DNA of 50,240 nt from Paracoccaceae bacterium. Its GTDB lineage: Bacteria > Pseudomonadota > Alphaproteobacteria > Rhodobacterales > Rhodobacteraceae. The notes beneath the pieces are model-generated. The model was not told the DNA's origin. It searched no databases and saw only the letters and a program-made list of their open reading frames with translations. The position numbers were made by a program, and so were the translations under genes. The DNA is taken from assembly GCA_014654775.1 (NCBI GenBank), contig JACVZW010000059.1, positions 1 to 50,240 of the forward strand, given 5' to 3'. Of this stretch, positions 7,991-15,966 are shown in pieces. Each line of letters begins with the position of its first letter. The first letter of the stretch is position 1.

Positions 7991-9304
7991 ATGACCCCAA
8001 CCGGCCATTCGACACAGCGGGACATGCGCGGATCAGACGGGCTCTTTCGCTTGTTGGGACCACGGTCACGCCTGCGGCTGGCAACGGGCGCAGGGTTCTA
8101 CATGATCGCTGCAAGTGGCTTGCTGCGCGGACTGGCGGCATCGCAAGATGATGTGGCGGGATTTGAAGCGGATATGGCGGCAAGGTTCGGCGTTGACCAT
8201 GCGCTGGCCTTGCCCCTTGCCCGAACGGGGCTTTACCTTGCGATAAAGGCAATCATCCGGCCTGGACAGGCGGTGATTCTATCGCCCTACACGATCGCGG
8301 AAGTGATCAACATGGTCATCTGCGCGGGCGGCCGCCCGGTGTTCTGCGACACCCGGCGAGAAACCTGCAACATGGACCCCGAAGCGCTTCGTGATCTGTT
8401 GCTTCAGACCGAAGATGTGGGGGCGGTCCTGATGACGCATTTCTACGGTCTGGCAAGCGATATCGGCGCAGTTGCCGAACTGTGCGAGGCGCAAGGCGTT
8501 GCGCTGGTGGAAGACGCCGCTCAGGCGCTTGGAGCGGTGGTAGATGGCAGGCCGGTCGGGACCTTCGGCACGGCTGGTGTGTTTAGCTTTGGCTTGTTTA
8601 AATCTGTCAATGCCGTTTACGGCGGACTCGTGGTCACGAAGGATGCCGCAGTGGCAGCGCGTATGCGGCATATCTGGCAAGCGGAGTCGCTGCCCCCGTC
8701 GCCGCGCTGGCTGGCACGACGGCTGGCCTCTGCCGCGCAGACCGATATTGTGACGCGGGACCCGTTGTTTTCGTCGGTCTTCTTCCGCCTGTTCCGCTGG
8801 GCTGTCGTCAATGGCGTGAATTCGGTCACCAATCGGTTGAAGATCGATATCGCTCCGGTGCGGCGGTCTGAAATGCCGGCGGATTACCTGCATCGCATGA
8901 GCGATCTGCAGGTCAGGCTTGTGCGGCGCGGCCTCGTGAGCCTGCCCGCCGATCTTGTCGCGCGCCAGAAGAACGCCGCGCGTTACAGGGAGGGCCTGAG
9001 CGGCCTGTCTGGGCTGGTGATCCCTCCGGAGGTGGCCGCAGGATCGCATGTCTACTGGTACTTTGCCATCCAGCATGACGAGGCGCCACGCCTTGTCGAG
9101 CATGTCCTGCGTCAGGGGCAGGACATAACAATCTCGTATCATCGCAACTGCGCGGACCTCGACTGCTTTGCCGAGTACCGCAGTGAATGTCCCAATGCGC
9201 GGGCAACAGCGCGATCCCTGATCTATCTTCCCTGCTATCCGGGCTATGGTGCCGGACAGATCGACCGGACCATCGCGGCGATCCGGGGATTCTTTGCCGC
9301 ATGA
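7991..9304 (+). CDS. DegT/DnrJ/EryC1/StrS-family aminotransferase
   Basis: 437 residues, a PLP-dependent sugar aminotransferase by its motifs: substrate/PLP loop around LPLARTGL (residues 74-81), VEDAAQALGA with D175 binding the pyridine nitrogen, and FSFGLFKSVNAVYGG with the Schiff-base lysine K204. It is longer than typical members (about 370-390) through an N-terminal extension and a variable segment around 215-270. The known reaction is transfer of an amino group from glutamate to a keto sugar, here plausibly the product of the 4,6-dehydratase at 16-18 kb. Its stop overlaps the next gene's ATG (ATGA), so it is coupled to the GMC-type oxidoreductase; that oxidoreductase may make the keto substrate. 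The start has no clear Shine-Dalgarno; a second ATG lies at 8024. Confidence 0.85.
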   Translation: MTPTGHSTQRDMRGSDGLFRLLGPRSRLRLATGAGFYMIAASGLLRGLAASQDDVAGFEADMAARFGVDHALALPLARTGLYLAIKAIIRPGQAVILSPYTIAEVINMVICAGGRPVFCDTRRETCNMDPEALRDLLLQTEDVGAVLMTHFYGLASDIGAVAELCEAQGVALVEDAAQALGAVVDGRPVGTFGTAGVFSFGLFKSVNAVYGGLVVTKDAAVAARMRHIWQAESLPPSPRWLARRLASAAQTDIVTRDPLFSSVFFRLFRWAVVNGVNSVTNRLKIDIAPVRRSEMPADYLHRMSDLQVRLVRRGLVSLPADLVARQKNAARYREGLSGLSGLVIPPEVAAGSHVYWYFAIQHDEAPRLVEHVLRQGQDITISYHRNCADLDCFAEYRSECPNARATARSLIYLPCYPGYGAGQIDRTIAAIRGFFAA

Positions 9305-10857
9305 GGGTTGCGGTCATCGGGTCGGGGCTGGCTGGGCTTGCAGCGACTCAGGCACTGGTCCGGGCAGGACTGAAGCCGGTCGTGATCGACAGCGGCGAAC
9401 GTCTGCCTGCTGAACGCGCAGCGGCGGTGGCGCGGATGCGCGGATGCGCGCCGACGGAGTGGGACCCGCGCGACCGTGCGCTCGTGTCACTCAATCCGAG
9501 CGTTTCGGCATCCGGAATCCCAAGCAAGCTTGCCTTCGGGTCCGACTACTTCTTCCGTCAGGCTGATCCTGTCCTGCCTTTCCGGGGATCGGGCGCTGTT
9601 TTCCCGACTTCCGCCGCCGGTGGAGTTAGTGTGGCATGGGGGGCCACCGTCCTTGCGCCGCCACGACCTGAGATTGTTGATTGGCCGATCGATGTGCAGG
9701 CATTTGAAGCCGCCGCAAGGCGGGTGCGCGGCTGGCTGCCGCTTGCGGCTGACATGGCGGATGGCCTCTCGCCCAAATTCCCGACCTTCGGGCCGACCCA
9801 GGACCTGCCGCCGATGTCTCCCTCAGTCGAGGCCGTCGCGGCGGCTTTGTCAGAGAAGGCCCGTGGGCGCGGGGTCGCCTTCGGGAGGGCGCGTCTCGCG
9901 CTGTTGCGGAAGGTGTGCCGGGAGTGTGGCTTCTGTCTGCATGGCTGCCCCTATGGCGCGATCTATTCCGCCGAGGATGCCTTTGATGAGTTCTACCGCG
10001 CAGGCAAGGCGGAGAAATGCCATGGTATCGGCGTCGAGGACCTGTCCGAGGAGGGTGAGGGAGTTCGGATCAAGGGCCGGTCGCTTGAAGATCGGTCGCC
10101 CCGCGAGTTCGTCTTCGACCGTGTCTTTCTTGCAGCCGGGGCTTTGAATTCGACCCATATCCTGATGCGCAGCCTGCCAGATGCCCCTCCGGAGGTACGG
10201 TTGCGGACGAGTCAGAAGTTCGTTCTTCCGCTTTTGTTGTGGCGTGCCACGCGGGATTCCGGGATGTCGCGCCCTACGCTTGCGGAATTGTTCATCGAAT
10301 ACGAAAGCCGCGCCGCGGGTGGCAGATGGGTGCATTGTCAGGTTTCGGGCCCGAATGACATGCTAGCGCAGCGGCTTGGCGCTGACAGGGGCGGAGCGCG
10401 GGGCATGATCGGGCGCGCGGTTCTGGCGCGCGCGGTCGTTCTCTGGGCGAGCCTGCATTCTGATCGGTCAGGCGGCCTAACGGCCCGTCTTGAACGCGCG
10501 GCTGACGGCAGAAGTACCATGGTGCTGACGGAAGAGAGAAACCCACTGACGGCCGCGACCTTGCGTGGTGTATCGGCCGAGATACGCGGTCATCTGCGCG
10601 GGGCAGGGCTGATCCTGCCGGTCGGCGGTGAAGTGGCCCGCATCGGAAGCGGCAATCACATCGGCAGCAGCTTTCCGATGATGCGGGTCCCGCATGGGCT
10701 GGTATCGAGTGACCCGCTTGGGCGTCCAGGGAGATTTCGCAGGGTTCATGTCGTCGACAGTTCTATCCTGCCTGACATTCCCGCCACCACCATCGCCTTC
10801 GCCTCGATGACCCTTGCAGATCACGTGGTTACGGCCGCCTTGGAGGCGATCGGCTGA
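9301..10857 (+). CDS. FAD-dependent GMC-family oxidoreductase with ferredoxin-like cysteine motif
   Basis: 518 residues from an ATG overlapping the aminotransferase stop. An N-terminal FAD-binding motif GSGLAG is at residues 7-12. The C-terminal GMC domain has HIGSSFPM and VHVVDSSILP. Between them lies C206-x2-C209-x2-C212-x3-C216-P, the spacing of a [4Fe-4S] ferredoxin site, which is not part of classical GMC alcohol oxidases though some long-chain-alcohol and sugar dehydrogenase relatives have Cys-rich insertions. Where GMC enzymes usually have an Asn or His before the last helix, this one reads PATTI, so the catalytic pair may differ. In a glycan locus it probably oxidises a sugar hydroxyl to a ketone for the coupled aminotransferase. 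Substrate and electron acceptor are unknown. Confidence 0.75.
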   Translation: MRVAVIGSGLAGLAATQALVRAGLKPVVIDSGERLPAERAAAVARMRGCAPTEWDPRDRALVSLNPSVSASGIPSKLAFGSDYFFRQADPVLPFRGSGAVFPTSAAGGVSVAWGATVLAPPRPEIVDWPIDVQAFEAAARRVRGWLPLAADMADGLSPKFPTFGPTQDLPPMSPSVEAVAAALSEKARGRGVAFGRARLALLRKVCRECGFCLHGCPYGAIYSAEDAFDEFYRAGKAEKCHGIGVEDLSEEGEGVRIKGRSLEDRSPREFVFDRVFLAAGALNSTHILMRSLPDAPPEVRLRTSQKFVLPLLLWRATRDSGMSRPTLAELFIEYESRAAGGRWVHCQVSGPNDMLAQRLGADRGGARGMIGRAVLARAVVLWASLHSDRSGGLTARLERAADGRSTMVLTEERNPLTAATLRGVSAEIRGHLRGAGLILPVGGEVARIGSGNHIGSSFPMMRVPHGLVSSDPLGRPGRFRRVHVVDSSILPDIPATTIAFASMTLADHVVTAALEAIG

Positions 10858-10898
10858 AGACCCCCGCCGCAGCCCGCACAAGATCGGTGGATCTCGAC

Positions 10899-11258
10899 CT
10901 AACGCTTGACCGAAAAGACCGTGCGACCGGCGAGCCAGTGTAAGGGGACCGAGATGGCGATGGTCACTGCCGGCGCGAAGGCAGGGGGCACCCCGAGAAA
11001 CAGGGCCGCGCTGAGCACCGCGAAGAAAAAACCGGCATAGAGGATGTAGAGACCTGCTGCCTTAAGCGACCGAAGAAGCGTGATTTCAAGCCGGAACACG
11101 AAGGGGACGAGAGCCGCCCCTTGAATCGCGATCCCCACCAGCAGCGCCACGAAATAGGCGCCATGCGGACCTAGCCTGTCCAGCAGCAGCAGATACATCG
11201 CATAGGTGACGACTGTGGTCACGACGCCGAGCGACAGATATCGAGGCAGTTCTTGCAC
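10899..11258 (-). CDS. GtrA-family membrane protein
   Basis: 119 residues with four closely spaced membrane helices, the size and topology of GtrA-like proteins. These are thought to help flip polyprenyl-phosphate-linked sugars to the periplasmic face, where a GT-C enzyme uses them. The start is a GTG at 11258, 13 nt after the methyltransferase stop, with AAGGG about 9 nt upstream; the open frame extends further but would read through the methyltransferase gene. It is the last gene of the GT2/amidotransferase/methyltransferase operon and converges with the GMC gene on the other strand. Together with the GT2 gene at 13.9 kb and the large membrane protein at 6.2 kb it makes a plausible Gtr-type three-part sugar-transfer system. 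Confidence 0.82.
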   Translation of the reverse strand: MQELPRYLSLGVVTTVVTYAMYLLLLDRLGPHGAYFVALLVGIAIQGAALVPFVFRLEITLLRSLKAAGLYILYAGFFFAVLSAALFLGVPPAFAPAVTIAISVPLHWLAGRTVFSVKR

Positions 11259-11271
11259 GGCGCCGCCCTTC

Positions 11272-12003
11272 TCAGGACCCAGTGCGCAGCCGCGCCATTC
11301 TGATGCTGATGGCCGTCTGGATCGAGACGGGCATGAGCCGCACGAAACACTTTCGCAGCTTGAACAGCGCGGGGGAAATGTCCTGTGGTGTCTGGCCTGC
11401 CGCAAGGAGGGTGTCTTGCCAATTGCGCGACAGCCGGGCTGCGCCTTTCGAATTCGCGAAAAGGAAGGTGTTGTATCGATACCAGTATCGGACGTCCCGG
11501 CAGTCGCGGAGCGCGGGGCGGATGCAATCGAACAGATCGAAACCACGCGATGCGAACTTTGCCTGCCAATAGGCATAAGGCTGTTCGTTGACATGCCTGT
11601 CCCCGCCCTGCCCGGGAGGGGCCGCCGAGAACAGCACAATATCGGAATGCGACACGAGTGCATCGACGATCATATCGGCCGCGCTGGCGGGCAGGTGTTC
11701 AGCCACCTCAAGCGATTGCGCAAGGTCAAAGCGCGCGTCCAGCCTCAGCATGCTGGTCAAGTCATGAGGCATGAATTCCGTCGGAGCAATCTCGAGCGTA
11801 TTGTCCTCGGCATCCATCCCGTCGATGCCGAGGACACGGGGCACGCCCGCCTGCTTCCATGCCGACAGCCATGTCCCACCGGCGCATCCCACGTCGAGCA
11901 CCGAAGTTACTTCGCAGTTCCGCATCAGAAGAGCGACGATCATCGAAGCCGAACCTGACGACCCGCGAGTGATCTCGTAGAAATCCTTGGCATAAGGCTG
12001 CAT
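11272..12003 (-). CDS. Class I SAM-dependent methyltransferase
   Basis: 243 residues. The SAM-binding glycine-rich motif I reads VLDVGCAGG (about residues 35-43), an acidic residue at the end of the next strand (GIDGMDAED) would bind the ribose, and SLEVAEHLP (residues 96-104) is the motif typical of Methyltransf_11/23-type small-molecule methyltransferases. The acceptor is not evident; in this operon an O-methylation of a glycan sugar or of a biosynthetic intermediate is most likely. Its ATG shares one base with the stop of the asparagine-synthase-like gene, and the gtrA gene follows after 13 nt, so it is mid-operon. No membrane segments. Confidence 0.85.
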   Translation of the reverse strand: MQPYAKDFYEITRGSSGSASMIVALLMRNCEVTSVLDVGCAGGTWLSAWKQAGVPRVLGIDGMDAEDNTLEIAPTEFMPHDLTSMLRLDARFDLAQSLEVAEHLPASAADMIVDALVSHSDIVLFSAAPPGQGGDRHVNEQPYAYWQAKFASRGFDLFDCIRPALRDCRDVRYWYRYNTFLFANSKGAARLSRNWQDTLLAAGQTPQDISPALFKLRKCFVRLMPVSIQTAISIRMARLRTGS

Positions 12004-13868
12004 CAGGCTAGGCCCTCCCGCTGTGGGTGCTGCGAATAGTAAAGGCTGAGCCAGGTCCAGAGCAGCAGCCTGTGGTCATGCGTGCCGGCCCTGTGTTCGA
12101 CCCAAGCGCGACGTATGCGATCCTCGTGCATGCCGGGGATGGAGACAATCGGCGGCGTTTGCGGAACGACCCGCAACCAGTCCGCCGTTGGGATTCCGAA
12201 GCCCTTCTTGCGCCTGTGCACGATATCCCGCGGCAGGACCTGTTCCATCGCCTTCTTTAGAAGGTATTTTGTCACGCCTCGACGGTACTTGAGCGAGGAC
12301 GGCAGTCGTCTGGCAAAGTCGGCAAGATCGTTGTCGAGAAAAACGCTGCGCGTCTCAAGGCCGTGCCGCATGGAGGCGCGATCCGACTTCATCAGGATAT
12401 CGTCCTGCAGGTAAAGCCGCGTGAAGAATGCCGAAAGGCGGGCCACCCTATCCTGATGCCGCCCGCTCTCCCAGACATCCAGCGCCTCGCGGTAGGTATC
12501 CTCAAGCGGGGCCGGATCGTCGAGCAATCCGTCCATCTCTATCGGATCGACCGGTGCCATCCAAACCGGCGCCCAGAATGGCTCTGGAACGCTCAGGCCC
12601 TGCAGGGTACGGCGCAGCTTGAAATCCAGGCTCATGTTTCTGCCCGACTTCGGCAGCAGTTCGACCCCTGCTCGCAGGAGATTATGCAACTGCCGGGGCA
12701 CGAGCCGCGCATAGGCTGCCGCCGGACCAAGGGCCTTAAAGGGGTCGTAACCAGCGAAAAGCTCGTCGCCTCCGTCGCCCGTCAGGGCCACGGTCGCATG
12801 CTCGCGGACAAATGCGCTGAGCAACCCGGTCGGCAGAATCGAGGCATCGGAAAAGGGTTCGTCAAGACTGGACAGCGTCGGAACAATCTCGGCACGGGCA
12901 TCATCAATCGACAAGGTCTGTATCCGATGCTCGATACCCAGATGATCGGCCACCCGTCTTGCAAAGGGCGTCTCGTCATAGCTTGGTTCACGGAAGCCTA
13001 TGGTGAAGGCCGTGAGGTTGGCGCCGCCTCGACAGGCCGCAGCAACGACCGCACTGGAATCGAGGCCTCCGCTCAGGAAGGCGCCGACCGGGACATCACC
13101 GATACGCCGCCGCGCCACAGCCTGAAACACGAGTTCGCGGAGTTCCTCTGCAAGATCCTCTTCGGGTCTTGCCAACAGACCGGCGTCCGGCTGGAGATCG
13201 AACCGCCAATAGGGCCGCAGCTGGTACGACATAGAGCCGAGATCAAGCCGAACGCATTCACCGGCTGGAAGCTTGAAGACGCCGCGGTAGAGCGAGCGGG
13301 GCGCCGGAATATATCCGTAGGCAAAGAGTTTCCGGAGTGAGACAGGATCGATCTCTTTCTTCACCTCGGGATGGCACAGAATGGCCGAAGCTTCGCTTGC
13401 GAAGGCGAAGAGGCTCGGCGACGCATGGAAATAGAGTGGCTTCTCTCCAAAACGATCGCGGGCAAGGAACAAGATGTTCTCCTGCCGGTCATGGATCACG
13501 AAGGCGAACATGCCATTGAGGCGGACAAGCATGTCCTCGCCCCAATGCCGATAGCCGATCAGCAGGACCTCGGTATCGGAATGCGACGTGCGGAACCGGT
13601 GGCCCAATGCTTCGAGTTCCGACCGCAGCTCAGCATGGTTGTAGATCTCTCCGTTAAACACGATGCATAGGCGGCGATCCTCCGTCCACATCGGTTGCCC
13701 GCCATGTACGTGATCGATGATCGAAAGGCGGCGATGCGCGAAATGGACGCCGCTCGCCTCGTCCACCAATGTGCCATGACCGTCTGGGCCGCGATGGACA
13801 AGATCGAGAGACATCGCATCAAGGGCTGCGTCATTACGCTGGCCGACAAAGCCCGTAATTCCGCACAC
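12003..13868 (-). CDS. asnB: Asparagine synthase-like glutamine-dependent amidotransferase
   Basis: 621 residues, the length of AsnB-type enzymes found in capsule, O-antigen and exosortase-linked loci. Cys2 directly after the start Met is the N-terminal nucleophile of the class-II glutaminase domain, with RHRGPDG-type and GEIYNH motifs following. The synthetase domain has the ATP pyrophosphatase loop FLSGGLDSS. Classical AsnB amidates aspartate; glycan-locus paralogs are inferred to amidate a carboxyl group such as a uronic acid. It overlaps the methyltransferase downstream and lies 3 nt from the GT2 gene upstream, so all belong to one operon. Which substrate is used cannot be decided from sequence. 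Confidence 0.88.
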   Translation of the reverse strand: MCGITGFVGQRNDAALDAMSLDLVHRGPDGHGTLVDEASGVHFAHRRLSIIDHVHGGQPMWTEDRRLCIVFNGEIYNHAELRSELEALGHRFRTSHSDTEVLLIGYRHWGEDMLVRLNGMFAFVIHDRQENILFLARDRFGEKPLYFHASPSLFAFASEASAILCHPEVKKEIDPVSLRKLFAYGYIPAPRSLYRGVFKLPAGECVRLDLGSMSYQLRPYWRFDLQPDAGLLARPEEDLAEELRELVFQAVARRRIGDVPVGAFLSGGLDSSAVVAAACRGGANLTAFTIGFREPSYDETPFARRVADHLGIEHRIQTLSIDDARAEIVPTLSSLDEPFSDASILPTGLLSAFVREHATVALTGDGGDELFAGYDPFKALGPAAAYARLVPRQLHNLLRAGVELLPKSGRNMSLDFKLRRTLQGLSVPEPFWAPVWMAPVDPIEMDGLLDDPAPLEDTYREALDVWESGRHQDRVARLSAFFTRLYLQDDILMKSDRASMRHGLETRSVFLDNDLADFARRLPSSLKYRRGVTKYLLKKAMEQVLPRDIVHRRKKGFGIPTADWLRVVPQTPPIVSIPGMHEDRIRRAWVEHRAGTHDHRLLLWTWLSLYYSQHPQREGLA

Positions 13869-13871
13869 GGC

Positions 13872-14828
13872 TTAATCCCTTTGGTCGCGCGCCAGCCTGA
13901 CGCGGTAAACGGGTTTCTGCTGCCCCTCGAAATAGGTCCTCATAAGGACTTCGGCCATGAGTCCTTGCATGATCATCATCACGCCGACCAGAAACAGCAT
14001 GACTGTCAGCAAAGGCAACGGCGTGGAAATGAAGGATATCCCTGCGAAGATCTTCAGGCCAACGGCCCAAAGCCCACTGAGCACACTGAAGCCCAGCATG
14101 ATCGCACCGATCCCGCCGAAGAAATGGATCGGTTTCACCATGTAACGGTCAAGAAACTTAACCACGAGTAGGTCAAGCAACACCTTCCAGACGCGGCGCA
14201 GTCCGTACTTGGACTTGCCTGCGACGCGCGGACGGTGGTTCACCTCCATCTCGGTTATCCGACCACCTGCCCAACTCGTGTAAATTGGAATGAAGCGGTG
14301 CATCTCACCGTACAATCTTACCTCCGAGATGAACTCGCGGCGGTAGGCCTTTAGCGAACAGCCATAATCGTGCAGATGAACGCCTGACACCAAGGAGATC
14401 ATCCGGTTCGCGATCCGGCTTGGAAGCCGACGTGTCAGGGCCCTGTCCTTGCGATCTTTTCTCCAGCCTGAAACCACGTCGAAGCCGTGATTGAGGCGAT
14501 CAAGCATCGCGGGGATGTCCGCCGGATCGTTCTGCCGATCCCCATCCATGCCCACGATCAGCGCGCCCCGCGCGGCGTCAATCGCGGCTGACATTGCGGC
14601 GGTTTGCCCGAAGTTTCTGGCAAGATGCAATACGACGACTCGCCGATCCTGTGCAGCGATTTCATCCAGTATCGTGCCTGTCCTGTCTGCGCTGCCATCG
14701 TTCACGAAGATCATTTCATGGTCGATACCGAGAGGACGAAGAACGTCGTTCAGCTCGTCATAGAGCGCGCTGACATTATCCTCCTCATTGAAGAACGGCA
14801 CCAGGACAGAAAGTTCAACTTGGCTCAT
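13872..14828 (-). CDS. GT2-family polyprenyl-phosphate glycosyltransferase (GtrB/ArnC/DPM1-like)
   Basis: 318 residues. An N-terminal GT-A domain starts with LSVLVPFFNEEDN and contains VNDGSAD and the metal-binding DxD-type GMDGDRQNDP (about residues 94-103). Two C-terminal membrane helices lie around 229-255 and 263-290. This is the layout of GtrB, ArnC and DPM1, which transfer a sugar from a nucleotide donor to undecaprenyl phosphate at the inner face of the membrane. It is the first gene of a four-gene minus-strand operon ending in gtrA, its usual functional partner. A divergent promoter region of 227 bp separates it from the formyltransferase gene. Confidence 0.9.
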   Translation of the reverse strand: MSQVELSVLVPFFNEEDNVSALYDELNDVLRPLGIDHEMIFVNDGSADRTGTILDEIAAQDRRVVVLHLARNFGQTAAMSAAIDAARGALIVGMDGDRQNDPADIPAMLDRLNHGFDVVSGWRKDRKDRALTRRLPSRIANRMISLVSGVHLHDYGCSLKAYRREFISEVRLYGEMHRFIPIYTSWAGGRITEMEVNHRPRVAGKSKYGLRRVWKVLLDLLVVKFLDRYMVKPIHFFGGIGAIMLGFSVLSGLWAVGLKIFAGISFISTPLPLLTVMLFLVGVMMIMQGLMAEVLMRTYFEGQQKPVYRVRLARDQRD

Positions 14829-15055
14829 GTTTCACCGCCGCGTCAGGCGCGCGTCCTGCAATTTGGAAATTGGTTCGCCACCAACTCCTGATCCGGATAA
14901 CGGTGTCCCCACGGGCGCGACTATGGCTTTTGGGGGGGCGGGTTGCAAGGCCGAAGCATGCAGGAAAACATGTTGTCAAGTCGACCTCCCTGCTTTCGCA
15001 GGCTGCTCCAGTCCGGTAGAGTCGCGCCAACGCAGACCTCCTGAAACAGTAAGAC

Positions 15056-15868
15056 ATGAAGATCCTCTTGTTCCTGAACGAAGGTCTGCCGGCGCGGATC
15101 GCCATGGGCCCGTTTCTGGAGCGTAACCCAGATTTCTTCCATGCCGTCGCCGCATTTCCGGTGATTCCTAAGAAGGCCCGAACGGGAGGCATTAACTGGA
15201 ATGTCCCGCGGCGCATCCTGAGCGGTTCACTCGCATTCCCGTTCATGATCACTATCGCGTATTTTGGATATGTCGCGCTGGCGCGTATCGTTGGCAATGA
15301 CATGCGACAGCGCCTGTGGCGCGGCGGAATTCCAATGCACCGCTTCAGCGACGCGGGCAGTGAATTGGAACGTTATCTGACAGAGGTCAGGCCGGATATC
15401 GTGGTCAATTGCAGCGCGACCCTGCTAGGGCCTGCCATTCTGGCGATCCCGAAACACGGAATCATCAATTATCACGGCGCTCCTTTGCCCCAATATCGCG
15501 GGGCCGCGAACCAGTTCTGGATGCTGCTTGCCGGTGAACGGTCATTCCGGCCGACCTTGCATTGGATGGATCGCGGCCTCGATACCGGCGCGATCATCTC
15601 GCAAGGTCCGGAGGTCGAGATTCCGCCGGGAATCTCGGTGTTCGGTTTATGGATGCGGATGCTCGAAGGTTGTTCGCCCATGATGGAAGATCTGGCCGAA
15701 CGGCTGCGCGTGGAGGTCGTACCGAAAGGGCATGCTCAGGATGAGGCTTTGGCGGCCAGCAGATCGTTTCCCGGGTCGGTCGATGTTGCCCGGATCAGGC
15801 GGGCGGGGCATCCCTTGCTGCGATGGGCGGATTTCAAGGCCATGTTCAGGCTCGCGATCACCCGCTGA
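15056..15868 (+). CDS. Formyltransferase-fold protein, probable sugar N-formyltransferase
   Basis: 270 residues. The N10-formyl-tetrahydrofolate enzyme triad is complete: N138 and H140 in INYHGAPLP, and D176 in DRGLDTGAI, with exactly the spacing of N106/H108/D144 in methionyl-tRNA formyltransferase. It lacks the long C-terminal tRNA-binding domain of Fmt, so a small substrate is more likely; formylation of an amino sugar fits the glycan locus. An unusual insert of about 30 residues precedes the triad and includes a strongly hydrophobic stretch (residues 59-80) that could be a membrane-associated helix. It stands alone on the plus strand between two minus-strand glycan genes. The ATG at 15056 follows a weak purine-rich region. 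Confidence 0.8.
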   Translation: MKILLFLNEGLPARIAMGPFLERNPDFFHAVAAFPVIPKKARTGGINWNVPRRILSGSLAFPFMITIAYFGYVALARIVGNDMRQRLWRGGIPMHRFSDAGSELERYLTEVRPDIVVNCSATLLGPAILAIPKHGIINYHGAPLPQYRGAANQFWMLLAGERSFRPTLHWMDRGLDTGAIISQGPEVEIPPGISVFGLWMRMLEGCSPMMEDLAERLRVEVVPKGHAQDEALAASRSFPGSVDVARIRRAGHPLLRWADFKAMFRLAITR

Positions 15869-15966
15869 GCCTTTGGACTTCGCGAGGCGCTAGGGACGCT
15901 CTGCTTGATCGATCTCAGTCCTTCGCGGTCTAGACTGCGGGCGTGGGTGGCGCGGAAGGTTTACCT

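Noticed and set aside
12363-13340. 325-codon plus-strand open frame
   Set aside because: Antisense to the well-supported asparagine-synthase-like gene.
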